DNA from: CALCNS01 sp964425745
GTDB taxonomy: Bacteria; Bacillota; JAAYKD01
Reading direction: 5' to 3'
Assembly: GCA_964425745.1 (NCBI GenBank)
Contig: CAYRNW010000001.1
Location: 1 to 64,000, forward strand
Length of the DNA: 64,000 nt
A model generated the notes under the pieces. That model ran no database searches. It saw only the letters and a list, made by a program, of their open reading frames with translations, and was not told where the DNA came from. Positions 25,780-34,246 of the stretch are shown piece after piece. Every line of letters begins with the position of its first letter. Within the stretch, counting starts at the first letter, position 1. A program made the translations under genes and the position numbers.

Positions 25780-27069
25780 ATGAAAAAGATTCTCTCGGTG
25801 ATTATGTTATTAGCCTTATTGCTATCGGCCTGCTCACCACAACCCACAACCCCAAAAGCACTATCGGAAGCCGAGCTTCGTTCTCAGTTAACTCAGCACA
25901 AAGCAGAAGAAAACTATGATTTGGTATATGAAGATGCACTAAAGATTATCGAGCTAGGTACAGAGGATACCGAAATCTACCTTGAAGCGGTTTCAGCGTT
26001 ATTGGAAATGAGTAAGGCATATTATGCTGAGATTGACCGTCTTTTACTACTTGGAGCTGAGAAGACAGAAGGTGTTCAGGTGCTGTCAGCTTGGGCAACC
26101 GAAAATCAACCGAAGATCTCTCTTGTGATTCCATTCGCATCGGACTATATTTCGGAGGAACAGATCAATTTTACAGGTACGACTGCCGGTAATCTAACCA
26201 ATGCAGCAAAGTATGCCAACAATTGGTGGCAAGGTGGGTTGCTCATTTGGCAGGCCGATTGGGTGTATTTTGTTCAACCAAATGAGAATTTTGCGATCTA
26301 TAAGGTGCGAACTGATAATTCAGGCCTCCAACGTGTGGGAGAAGCCTATGGACATAGCTTGAATGTGACCGGTGACTGGATTTATTATTTGAATACTCAA
26401 GATGGCGATAAACCGTATAAGATGCGCACCGATGGCAGTATGAACACCAAAATATCCGAGGATGAGTGCGGTTTCTTAAGTGTGTCCGGCGACTGGTTAT
26501 ATTTTGGCCAGGAGTGTCTATATAAAATGCGTAATGACGGCAGTGAAAAGACTGCGCTCACGGAGAGTTTGCCAATTTTCCCATGCGTAGTAGGAGATTG
26601 GGTGTATTACAGTGAGAAGAGCGAAGCGGGCGGCCTGTGGCGCGTCTCTACCAATGGTGGTGCTCCACAACAAGTTGCTCCCGGGTTTGTGCAAACATAT
26701 TGCATTCTGGATGACTGGATTTATTATGTGGACCAAAATCAATGGAAAAATTTTTGGCGTGTGAAGACCGATGGAACGGGTGCAGAAGTGGTGTTCCAGT
26801 TCGACTCCCGAATTGCCTCGTTCAATGTTTCAGAGAATATGATTTATCTCAGTGTAGAAGTGAAAGAGGAGCACGATGGTTTTGCTGCAGGCACGCGTAT
26901 CGTAGCTTTAGATCGTGACACGCTTGAACAACAGTGGTCCTTGGATGCCGATACCGAGCCGTTATGTATTGGGCCTGAGGGAAGACTTTATTTCTTCAAG
27001 TTTGGTGAGGGGATGCGTTGGTATTATGCCAGCGTAGAGGGTGTTGCTGAACAGCTTCGGGTGGAGTAG
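25780..27069 (+). CDS. DUF5050-type lipoprotein
   Basis: A 429-residue exported lipoprotein: MKKILSVIMLLALLLSAC with the lipid cysteine at 18, a helical region to about 120, then beta-propeller-like repeats of the form GDWIYYLN..DGDKPYKMRTDG, at least five copies between 150 and 390. This repeat is that of DUF5050 proteins, often found on the surface of Clostridia; ligand unknown. ATG 25780 follows GGAGGTC. It is followed 45 bases later by a two-component system, so it may share its regulation or act as its sensor aid (inference). Confidence 0.82.
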   Translation: MKKILSVIMLLALLLSACSPQPTTPKALSEAELRSQLTQHKAEENYDLVYEDALKIIELGTEDTEIYLEAVSALLEMSKAYYAEIDRLLLLGAEKTEGVQVLSAWATENQPKISLVIPFASDYISEEQINFTGTTAGNLTNAAKYANNWWQGGLLIWQADWVYFVQPNENFAIYKVRTDNSGLQRVGEAYGHSLNVTGDWIYYLNTQDGDKPYKMRTDGSMNTKISEDECGFLSVSGDWLYFGQECLYKMRNDGSEKTALTESLPIFPCVVGDWVYYSEKSEAGGLWRVSTNGGAPQQVAPGFVQTYCILDDWIYYVDQNQWKNFWRVKTDGTGAEVVFQFDSRIASFNVSENMIYLSVEVKEEHDGFAAGTRIVALDRDTLEQQWSLDADTEPLCIGPEGRLYFFKFGEGMRWYYASVEGVAEQLRVE

Positions 27070-27114
27070 GTTAAGTTTTGCGCTGATTAATGATGCATGG
27101 GAGGATCACTATTC

Positions 27115-27816
27115 ATGAAAATCCTAATCGCCGAAGACGAGAGAGATATTCGCAACTTAGTCAAAATCAGTCTTGAAGAAAACGGATATACTGTTTTTGC
27201 TGCAGAAAACGGCTTACAAGCTCTCGAACTACTGCAAAACCAAAGCTTTGACTTAGCGGTTATCGATGTTTTGATGCCGATGCTGGACGGCTTCAACTTA
27301 TTGCGTAAGATTCGCGAAAGCAGTACGATTCCGGTGATTTTTCTTTCGGCCAGAGCCAGTGATATGGATAAGGTTCTGGGGTTGGGTTTAGGAGCAGATG
27401 ATTATTTGACCAAGCCTTTCTCCATGTCGGAGTTGCTTGCGCGGGTGGCGTCGCAGCTGCGACGGAACCATGACTATCGGTTTTCCGCTGAAAAGAGTGC
27501 TTCTGTGATTCGCTACGGGGAATTAAGCTTGGATAAAGTGAAGTGCAGTGTATGCAAAGGTGGCGAAGCGCTTGAGCTGAACGTGAAGGAATATAAGCTG
27601 CTTTTGTTTTTTATGGAGCATCCGGAGCGTGTTTTCACCAAGCAGCAGCTGTATAAAGCGGTTTGGGACGATGAATATCTCTTTGATGATAATACCGTGA
27701 TGGTGCATATCAGCCGATTGCGCAGCAAAATTGAACCGGACCCACAAAATCCGAAGTATCTGAAGACGATTCGTGGGATTGGCTACAAGCTCGAGGTTAC
27801 GGGTGAAGTGTTGTGA
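27115..27816 (+). CDS. OmpR/PhoB-family response regulator
   Basis: A 233-residue regulator. The receiver domain has the acidic pair in AEDERD (7-12), phospho-acceptor aspartate in AVIDVLMPMLDG near 51 and the lysine in DYLTKPFSM near 101. The C-terminal winged helix (ELNVKEYKLLLFFMEHP near 160) binds DNA. ATG 27115 follows GGGAGGATC. Its stop overlaps the start of the kinase gene. Confidence 0.93.
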   Translation: MKILIAEDERDIRNLVKISLEENGYTVFAAENGLQALELLQNQSFDLAVIDVLMPMLDGFNLLRKIRESSTIPVIFLSARASDMDKVLGLGLGADDYLTKPFSMSELLARVASQLRRNHDYRFSAEKSASVIRYGELSLDKVKCSVCKGGEALELNVKEYKLLLFFMEHPERVFTKQQLYKAVWDDEYLFDDNTVMVHISRLRSKIEPDPQNPKYLKTIRGIGYKLEVTGEVL

Positions 27817-29237
27817 GGCGGAGAATACGAGACCAGTTTCTGATCCATTACCTGTTCGTCTTTCTGCTCACGCTTTTGACGACGGCATTGGCTTTTGTGC
27901 TTCTGTCGTATGCCAGTGGGGTTATCGATGGCAATTTGGCAAAAAATCGGTATCCGGCCAGTGCATTGGTGAACGTGGATTATACACAAATTGATGCCGG
28001 GGAAGTCGTGGAGCACGGTGGCGGGGTCCAGGTGGTCGATGCGAGCTACAAGGTTGGGTTTTCTGAAGGGTTGAACACGTTCGAGAAAGAGCAGCTGAGT
28101 GCGCTTGAGTTTACCGAATTTCTGGTGGAGAATGAGCGTACGGCGTATCATTACGATATTGTTTATGTTCCCGAAGGTGATTATTGGTTGATTGTGACCT
28201 TTCCTACGTCGCTTCGGTTGGATTTTGCGGTCGTTCATAATCCCAATGCTTTGGCCAGTGATTTCCGTTTGGTCGCAGGAGTGTTGATCACGGTAGCGGG
28301 TGTCTATCTGTTGATTTTGGCGTTGGTGACCTATGTCTATTCTCGGTTCACGGCCTATGGTATCACCAAACCGTTGCGCATGCTCAGTGAGGGGACGCAG
28401 TTGCTGCGCAAGGGGGATTATTCTGCGCGAGTGGATTTACATTTGGAAAACGAGTTTGCGGAGTTGCAAGAGACGTTTAATGCTATGGCGGCCAAAATCG
28501 AGCACGAGATGGCGTTGCGGAGTCAATTGGAGGATGATAGGCGTCGGTTGATCCTCGATATTTCACACGATTTAAAGAACCCGCTGCAGAGTATTCGGGG
28601 GTATGCGGAGTTGTGTTTGCAGAACCCGGAAGTTTTGACGCAAAAACAGATGGAGTATTTGCAGGTGATCCAGCAAAACAGCCAGCGAGCAAACCGGCTG
28701 TTAACGGATTTGTTTGAGCTTTCGCAGATGGATAGCCCGGAGTTTGTGCTCCATTTGCAAAGAACCGACCTGAGCGAGTTTTTGCGGCAGTTTTGCGCAG
28801 AGTTAATCCCTCAACTGGAGTGTGAAGGGTTCCGCTATGAATTTGAGATTCCGGAGAAGAGAGTTTTTGCTATGCTCGATGTGAAGCACTTTGAGCGGAT
28901 TTTGCAAAATCTGGCGGAGAACACGTTGCGGTATAACAAAGCGGGGACGAGGGTTAAGGTTCGTTTGATGCAGGATTTGCATGATGGTTCGCGGGGAGGT
29001 TCGCAGGAGGCCAAGGTGCTTTTTGCAGATGATGGATGCGGTATTCCACTTGAGTTATCGGAAGATATTTTCAAACCATTTGTCAGAGCTGATCAGTCGC
29101 GAAATTCGGTAACGGGTGGCAGCGGATTGGGGCTATCGGTTGCAAAAAGAATCGCTCAGGCGCACGGGGGAGATTTGCGGCTGGAGATGCAAAAGGAGAA
29201 AGGGTGTTCGTTTGTAGTGACGATTCCGACGATTTAA
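27813..29237 (+). CDS. Sensor histidine kinase
   Basis: A 474-residue membrane kinase coupled to the regulator gene by a four-base overlap (GTGA-type). TM1 spans about 10-35 and TM2 about 152-175, enclosing a roughly 115-residue outside domain. A HAMP domain follows, then HisKA with the phospho-histidine in ILDISHDLKNPLQS near 250, and HATPase with N box NLAENTLRYNKAG, G1 ADDGCGIP and G2 GGSGLGLSVAKR. All catalytic boxes are intact. The signal is unknown; the lipoprotein gene upstream is a candidate partner. Confidence 0.93.
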   Translation: MRRRIRDQFLIHYLFVFLLTLLTTALAFVLLSYASGVIDGNLAKNRYPASALVNVDYTQIDAGEVVEHGGGVQVVDASYKVGFSEGLNTFEKEQLSALEFTEFLVENERTAYHYDIVYVPEGDYWLIVTFPTSLRLDFAVVHNPNALASDFRLVAGVLITVAGVYLLILALVTYVYSRFTAYGITKPLRMLSEGTQLLRKGDYSARVDLHLENEFAELQETFNAMAAKIEHEMALRSQLEDDRRRLILDISHDLKNPLQSIRGYAELCLQNPEVLTQKQMEYLQVIQQNSQRANRLLTDLFELSQMDSPEFVLHLQRTDLSEFLRQFCAELIPQLECEGFRYEFEIPEKRVFAMLDVKHFERILQNLAENTLRYNKAGTRVKVRLMQDLHDGSRGGSQEAKVLFADDGCGIPLELSEDIFKPFVRADQSRNSVTGGSGLGLSVAKRIAQAHGGDLRLEMQKEKGCSFVVTIPTI

Positions 29238-29351
29238 GGTAGATTTAAGATAACCTACAGCTGTATGTAAGGTTCGTTTGCTATCATGGCATTCGGCCCT
29301 GAAATATGGCTGTTTGTATTGATCTTAACAAAATCGTTTGGAGGAATTGGC

Positions 29352-30458
29352 GTGTTGCATATGGGTGTGGAAAGTTTTAGAGCACTGACGATGCTGCAAA
29401 AGGCAATGTTGGTGTTTGTGATTTGTTTAGTGCTTTTAGTTGTTTGGGTATGGATGTCTCAGTTGACGGCATCGACACCACAAATTGTGGATGAGCAGGG
29501 GATAGCGGTGCAGGATAGTGTAGCTGAGTTGCTGCAAGTGGAGTTGAATGGCCGCAAGCAGTGGATTAGTATACGAGGTTGGAGTCAAGAGAAGCCTGTG
29601 CTGTTGTTTTTGGCGGGTGGACCGGGAGGAAGCCAAATGGCGGCGGTGCGGCACGAGTTGGGCGAATTGGAAAAGCATTTTGTGGTGGTGAATTGGGATC
29701 AGCTGGGTTCGGCAAAGTCGTATGGTTCTGCCAAGATTACGGATATTACCGTTGATATGTATATACAAGATGGCTTTGCTTTGACAGAGTACTTGCGGGA
29801 GCGCTTTGAACAGGAGAAGATTTACTTAATGGGTGAATCTTGGGGGAGTGCATTGGGTATTTTCCTAGCAGAGAAGTATCCGGAAATTTACCATGGGTTG
29901 ATAGGTACTGGCCAGATGGTAGATTTTGTGCAGACGGAAATCATGGATTACAATTTGGCCATGGAAATAGCTGTGAAGAGGAATGAGCAGAAGATCATAC
30001 AGCAGTTGCAGAAGAATGGATTGCCGCCGTATTACGGAAAAGATGTGACCTGGAAAAGTGCGGTTTATTTGAATTACTTGAGTGCGGAGATGGCACATAA
30101 CCTGAAGATTACCAATGCAGGGTATAATACGTTTCGAGATTTGGGGTCACCGGAATATGGTTTGCTCGATAAGTTGAACTTTATCCGTGGGATTATCGAT
30201 ACCTTTAATCATGTGTATCCGCAGTTGTATGGTGTGGATTTGCGTGAAGGGTTTATAAAGCTTGCGGTGCCGGTGTATTTTTTCCTGGGTCGGCACGATG
30301 TTAATGCGCCGATTTCACTGGTGGAAGAGTATTATAGTGTTCTTGAGGCACCGCACAAGGAGATTGTTTGGTTTGAGCATTCAGGGCACAGTCCGTGGAT
30401 AAACGAGCGGGAGCTGTTCGTGGAACAGGTGCTATCTTGTTTTTTGGGAAAGAATTAA
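29352..30458 (+). CDS. Membrane-anchored alpha/beta hydrolase, proline iminopeptidase-like
   Basis: A 368-residue alpha/beta hydrolase with one N-terminal transmembrane helix (AMLVFVICLVLLVVWVWM). It has the oxyanion stretch LAGGPGGS near 100, nucleophile serine in MGESWGSALG near 182, acid in GRHDVNAP near 317 and histidine in EHSGHSPW near 346, which fits the S33 prolyl aminopeptidase group. The catalytic domain is probably outside the cell. GTG 29352 has a GAGGAA site; a longer frame from 29286 has none. No operon partner, except possibly the small lipoprotein at 30473. Confidence 0.82.
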   Translation: MLHMGVESFRALTMLQKAMLVFVICLVLLVVWVWMSQLTASTPQIVDEQGIAVQDSVAELLQVELNGRKQWISIRGWSQEKPVLLFLAGGPGGSQMAAVRHELGELEKHFVVVNWDQLGSAKSYGSAKITDITVDMYIQDGFALTEYLRERFEQEKIYLMGESWGSALGIFLAEKYPEIYHGLIGTGQMVDFVQTEIMDYNLAMEIAVKRNEQKIIQQLQKNGLPPYYGKDVTWKSAVYLNYLSAEMAHNLKITNAGYNTFRDLGSPEYGLLDKLNFIRGIIDTFNHVYPQLYGVDLREGFIKLAVPVYFFLGRHDVNAPISLVEEYYSVLEAPHKEIVWFEHSGHSPWINERELFVEQVLSCFLGKN

Positions 30459-30472
30459 AGAGGTGATTTGGG

Positions 30473-30865
30473 ATGAATGGGAAAAAGGCTAGCATTTTTT
30501 TGGTTGTTTTCGTGGCGGTGTTGCTGTTGGGCGGCGGCTGCTGGGGAGCGAAAGGGAGCGTTGTGATTTTAGAGAAGCCTGGAAACGCGAGGTTTGACAT
30601 TAGTTTTGAGGAGTGGAGTGCGCAGAGTAAGTGCGAAATGTCGTTGAAAGAAGGCGACGAAGTGCGTGTGGAAGTGGATTGCGAGAGCGGTGAGGTGGAT
30701 TTGAGCATGCGCGGCAAGAAGGGAAGCGAGCCGTATACGGGGAACGATAGTACGGAAGTTGCGTTTACGGTGACGGTGGATGCGGCCGATGATTATGTGT
30801 TCTCCTTTAGCGGTGCAAAGGCCACGGGCACGATAACGCTAATCAATTTGTCTAAAGGAGAATAG
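30473..30865 (+). CDS. Small secreted lipoprotein of unknown function
   Basis: A 130-residue product with a hydrophobic signal (IFLVVFVAVLLLGGGCWG) whose cysteine at about 23 fits a lipobox. The rest is predicted beta strand, ending in KATGTITLINL. I do not recognise a family. It follows the hydrolase gene by 14 bases with AGAGGTGATTTGGG upstream, so the two are probably co-transcribed. Confidence 0.65.
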   Translation: MNGKKASIFLVVFVAVLLLGGGCWGAKGSVVILEKPGNARFDISFEEWSAQSKCEMSLKEGDEVRVEVDCESGEVDLSMRGKKGSEPYTGNDSTEVAFTVTVDAADDYVFSFSGAKATGTITLINLSKGE

Positions 30866-30875
30866 AGCAGGGGAT

Positions 30876-30943
30876 TTTTTTAAGGTAGGGACAGTCCCCA
30901 GGTTGAAATTTTTTAGTAGGGGTCTGACCCCTACTGCGAAATC
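30876..30943. repeat. Two palindromic repeats
   Basis: TTAAGGTAGGGACAGTCCCC with AGGTTGAAA, then a TAGGGGTCTGACCCCTA core ending GCGAAA. They separate the lipoprotein gene from the next GNAT gene. Confidence 0.8.
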
Positions 30944-30967
30944 GAGTGTGAAATTGGAGGGAAGAGC

Positions 30968-31747
30968 ATGAAAATTGTGCAGACGACGTTTGAGGCGTTG
31001 AGGCCGATGATTGAGGATAATATTATGGGTAACCGGGTGACGGTGGATTCTTTTTGGGAGCAGCATATTATTGAAAGCAACCATTACGCTATACAAGACG
31101 GGGCAGAGACGGTTGGATATTTTTGCATTCATAATGCGAAGACGATTACCGGCTTTTATTTAAAGGAGTCGCATGTTCAGCACGGCAAAGCTTTGTTTGA
31201 GCAGATTAAGCGGTATGAGCAGGTTACCAATGCCATGGTGGCGACCGGAGATGAGATTTTCTTGAGCCATTGTGTCGATACTTATGCACGTTTGGAGAAG
31301 CAGGCCTTCTTTTCGATTTATCGGGATGAGGCACCGAGCGGATTTCAGAGGATTCCGCTGGAGTTTAGACGGGTAGCGTGTGTTGCGGATTTGGAGTTGT
31401 TGAAGCTTGCCGGAGATTTCTTTGCTGAGGAGCCGTTAGATAAGATTTTTGATGAGGGATTTCATTATAGAATCTATACCGTTTATGATCAAGAAGTGCT
31501 TGTGGGCTTTGGCGTGGTCGAAACCGGGCGGGTGCTGCTGGGTATTGCCAGTATTGGTATGTACGTCATGGAAGACAAACGCCGCATGGGATACGCCAAG
31601 AATATTTTACGCCAGCTCTGTGATATGATGACTACGGAAGGTTATAGCTGCAGATCGGGTTGCTGGTATTACAATCATAATTCGCTGAAGAGCATGGAGA
31701 GCGCCGGGGCATATTCCAAGACGCGGTTGCTACGGTTTTATTTCTAG
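30968..31747 (+). CDS. GNAT N-acetyltransferase (two-domain)
   Basis: A 259-residue protein. The C-terminal half is a GNAT domain: ASIGMYVMEDKRRMGYAKNI near 197 is motif A with the RRMGYA acetyl-CoA loop, and WYYNHNSLKSMESAGAY near 236 is motif B. The N-terminal half looks like a degenerate GNAT fold. Substrate unknown. Start ATG follows TGGAGGGAAGAGC. Confidence 0.78.
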   Translation: MKIVQTTFEALRPMIEDNIMGNRVTVDSFWEQHIIESNHYAIQDGAETVGYFCIHNAKTITGFYLKESHVQHGKALFEQIKRYEQVTNAMVATGDEIFLSHCVDTYARLEKQAFFSIYRDEAPSGFQRIPLEFRRVACVADLELLKLAGDFFAEEPLDKIFDEGFHYRIYTVYDQEVLVGFGVVETGRVLLGIASIGMYVMEDKRRMGYAKNILRQLCDMMTTEGYSCRSGCWYYNHNSLKSMESAGAYSKTRLLRFYF

Positions 31748-31753
31748 GTCAGC

Positions 31754-31786
31754 ATTTCAAGGTGGGGACTGTCCCTACCTTGAAAA
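31754..31786. repeat. Short palindromic REP
   Basis: TTTCAAGGTGGGGACTGTCC followed by CTACCTTGAAA; one arm position degenerate. Confidence 0.8.
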
Positions 31787-31843
31787 AGGATAGTTAGAGG
31801 CAGCGGCGCAGGTCTATCCTTTTGAACATTTTTTGGAGGGGTT

Positions 31844-32293
31844 ATGGAATATAAGATTGTTAAAATTGATGCGAGTAATTATGCACGCTTCAGTGATATG
31901 GTGTATTGGAGAATCAACGGTGTAGAGCGGAAAATAGATAGCGCACCGGTGAGCAAAAGGCTGCAGGATGAACTGTTGAATCCGAATTTAGAGGTGTATG
32001 GTGTAGAGGTCGGGCAGCAGTTAGTTGGCTGGATTTCGCTGGTGTATATCCCGAAGATCGGTAAATACGGTGGTTACGGGCACGTTTATGTGGATGAACT
32101 TTGGGTGCATAAGCAGTATAGGCGAAATGGATTTGCAGAAGCGCTAATGCTGAAGGCTGACGAGTTTGCGGTGAAGATGCAGGCGACGGGAGTTCGTTTA
32201 TATGTAGGTAGCGAAAACTCGGGAGCTAGGACGCTGTATGAGAAGATGGGTTATAAAGCGGCAGGTGATGCAGTGTTTATGGTGAAGGGGTAG
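31844..32293 (+). CDS. GNAT N-acetyltransferase
   Basis: A 149-residue single GNAT domain. VYVDELWVHKQYRRNGFAEA near 82 is motif A with the RRNGFA loop, and NSGARTLYEKMGYKAAGDAV near 126 is motif B. TTTGGAGGGG precedes the ATG. The last 45 bases of this gene, through the stop, occur again at 33005-33053 beyond the histidine phosphatase gene, which suggests that gene was inserted here. Confidence 0.88.
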   Translation: MEYKIVKIDASNYARFSDMVYWRINGVERKIDSAPVSKRLQDELLNPNLEVYGVEVGQQLVGWISLVYIPKIGKYGGYGHVYVDELWVHKQYRRNGFAEALMLKADEFAVKMQATGVRLYVGSENSGARTLYEKMGYKAAGDAVFMVKG

Positions 32294-32303
32294 GGGGAGT
32301 TAA

Positions 32304-32912
32304 ATGAAAAATATAATAACGATTCAACATACACAATCGATTCATCATACGAATGGAATGGTTGGTTCTTGGACTGATTGGGATTTATCAGAGCTAGGAA
32401 TACAACAAGCGAAAAATATTGGAAAAAACTTATCAAATCAGATATCAGATAAAAAGTATGTAATGTATTCTTCAGATTTGTTAAGAGCCAAGCATACAGC
32501 AGAAATTGTAGGGAAGTATTTGGATGTCGCACCCATTTTCGCTACTGAGTTGAGAGAAAGAAATCTTGGAAAATGTGTTGGGAAATCCGTGCAATGGTTG
32601 AGAGAGAATATGGAAGTGCAAGAAAAACATGTTGACGATAGGATGTTTTCCGATGCAGAAAGCAGAAGAGATGAATGGAATAGATTATTACCTTTTTTTA
32701 ATGAGTTATTGACAAACGAATGCGAGAATATAATTATCGTTTCTCATGGGGATTTACTTAGTGTATTTAATACAATGTGGTTAGGTATGGATATTGAAAT
32801 GCTCAACAGAAGTGAAATATTTGGTTTAGCTGGTGGAGTTAGTTTTATGCATGAAACAACTGACGGAAAGCGGATAATTAAACGAGTGAGTGATATGTCT
32901 TATATTAAGTAA
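32304..32912 (+). CDS. Histidine phosphatase superfamily protein with altered RHG motif
   Basis: A 202-residue phosphoglycerate-mutase-like protein. The usual RHG near the N-terminus reads QHTQS here, keeping the catalytic histidine but replacing the arginine. LSELGIQQAKNIGKNLS, YSSDLLRAKHTAEIVG, the ELRERNLG acid and VSHGDLLSV with the second histidine are present. I recall a subfamily with this QHTQS variant, so it is likely a genuine functional form. The gene is visibly more AT-rich than its neighbours and lies between duplicated copies of the GNAT gene tail, suggesting recent arrival. Confidence 0.75.
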   Translation: MKNIITIQHTQSIHHTNGMVGSWTDWDLSELGIQQAKNIGKNLSNQISDKKYVMYSSDLLRAKHTAEIVGKYLDVAPIFATELRERNLGKCVGKSVQWLRENMEVQEKHVDDRMFSDAESRRDEWNRLLPFFNELLTNECENIIIVSHGDLLSVFNTMWLGMDIEMLNRSEIFGLAGGVSFMHETTDGKRIIKRVSDMSYIK

Positions 32913-33004
32913 TAAGATAGTTGTCTTTAAGTAGAGTTGGATTATTTAAAAAAACTGCCTTTTATGATGGAAGGGCACTTAGGGTATTTTGTACGATAAG
33001 TCGA

Positions 33005-33053
33005 GGTATTAAGCGGCAGGAGATGCGGTTTTTATGATGGAGGGGTAGGGGGA
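33005..33053 (+). pseudogene. Duplicate of the 3' end of the GNAT gene
   Basis: About 48 bases match 32247-32295 (end of the GNAT gene and its stop, coding AAGDAVFM.. then TAG and GGGGG) with roughly seven changes. It now serves as leader for the MBL hydrolase gene. It pairs with the intact gene end to flank the histidine phosphatase gene. Confidence 0.65.
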
Positions 33054-33060
33054 GAGAGTT

Positions 33061-33888
33061 ATGAAGCTTCAGTTTTTAGGGACATCTGCTTCTCCATCGG
33101 TTCCCTTGCCATTTTGTCGATGCGAGTTTTGCCTTAAAGCGAGAGAAATTGGTGGAAAAAATTATCGGAAGCGTGCTTCTATTCTAATCAATGAGGATTT
33201 AATGATTGATCTCGGACCCGATACCATGAGTGCAGCACAGGCGTATAACATTTCCATTTCTGGCATTAAGATATGCTTACAAACGCATCTACACGAGGAC
33301 CATTTCGACTCGGAAATGATTATTTCGAGACATCGTGATTACGGTTGTGAAGGTTTACATCCGTTGATATTGGCAGGTTCTGAGCCAACCATAAAGCGGG
33401 TCGCATCTTTGGTTGGTCAACGATCTGATTATGCCCTTGATTTTCGTGTTATTGAGCCTTTTGTAGATTGTGATTTAGGTTTTTATCAAATCACTGGTTA
33501 TCCTGCGAATCATGGTTCTGTGGACGAGGGATGTTTTATATACATGATCAAAGCTGGTGAGCGCTGTCTGTTATATGCAACGGACACGTCGGTCCTTGCA
33601 GAGGAATTGTGGCAAGATTTTGTTAAGAAGAATGTTAAGTTTGATTTGATTATTCTCGATTGCACCTATGGGTTAGGGTTTGAATCGAGAGAAAGAGATC
33701 ATTTGGCCATTAAGGATTTTATTGAACACGTGAAACGATTCAGAGGAAGTGGATTGTTACAAGAATCTGGTGAGATTTATGCCACACATATTTCACACGA
33801 AGGGTGCTTGTTGCACTCTGAATATGATAATTTCGCACTGGCTAGAGGCTACCATATTGCCTATGATGGACTAAAAATTGAGATGTAA
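33061..33888 (+). CDS. MBL-fold metallohydrolase, PhnP-like
   Basis: A 275-residue metallo-beta-lactamase-fold enzyme. The metal motif is THLHEDHFD near 79, further ligands are in the NHGSVDEG stretch near 152 and the ATDTS segment near 178, and the final histidine in THISHEG near 242. The N-terminal FLGTSASPSVPLPFCRCEFC carries cysteines that in PhnP-type enzymes bind an extra zinc. Known relatives hydrolyse cyclic phosphodiesters; the actual substrate is unknown. GGGGAGAGAG precedes the ATG. Confidence 0.82.
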   Translation: MKLQFLGTSASPSVPLPFCRCEFCLKAREIGGKNYRKRASILINEDLMIDLGPDTMSAAQAYNISISGIKICLQTHLHEDHFDSEMIISRHRDYGCEGLHPLILAGSEPTIKRVASLVGQRSDYALDFRVIEPFVDCDLGFYQITGYPANHGSVDEGCFIYMIKAGERCLLYATDTSVLAEELWQDFVKKNVKFDLIILDCTYGLGFESRERDHLAIKDFIEHVKRFRGSGLLQESGEIYATHISHEGCLLHSEYDNFALARGYHIAYDGLKIEM

Positions 33889-33894
33889 AGTATA

Positions 33895-33940
33895 AAACAC
33901 GAAGTAACAAGCTGAAAGGCATTGTTGCCTTCGTGTTTTT
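33895..33940 (+). terminator. Terminator after the MBL hydrolase gene
   Basis: AAAACACGAAG pairs with CTTCGTGTTTT, with an inner TAACAA/TTGTTG extension, and ends in TTTTT. Confidence 0.75.
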
Positions 33941-34075
33941 ATGAGAAAATTTCGCTTACCGTCATTTTAAGATAGGAATTTGAAAGGTTGTACAGAATAT
34001 GATGAAATGAGAAATAAGGTAGGTAATTGGTACAGAACGGATTTATTAAATTGAATGTTCTTAAAGGTGTGAAAA

Positions 34076-34201
34076 ATTACGACATCTTACTATTGTTTAA
34101 AATGTGGAGCCGAATTAAGTGAAGGAGCAAATTTTTGTTCGGAGAGTGGAAATAGTGATCAGAGGTTCCAAATTGCGAACAAAGTTCAAATAGATTATTG
34201 A
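34076..34201 (+). pseudogene. Decayed zinc-ribbon micro-ORF
   Basis: A 41-codon open stretch reads TSYYCLKCGAELSEGANFCS and then ESGNSDQ, ending TGA. It is a zinc-ribbon pattern, CxxCG..L..GANFC, but the fourth cysteine is serine and the codon where a start would be expected is ATT. I see no other start, so it is probably a broken zinc-ribbon gene or leftover N-terminus of a zinc-ribbon membrane protein. Confidence 0.45.
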
Positions 34202-34246
34202 TCAGCAGCCCAAATCTATTCTTTTAAAATATTTCTGGGGGTACTA

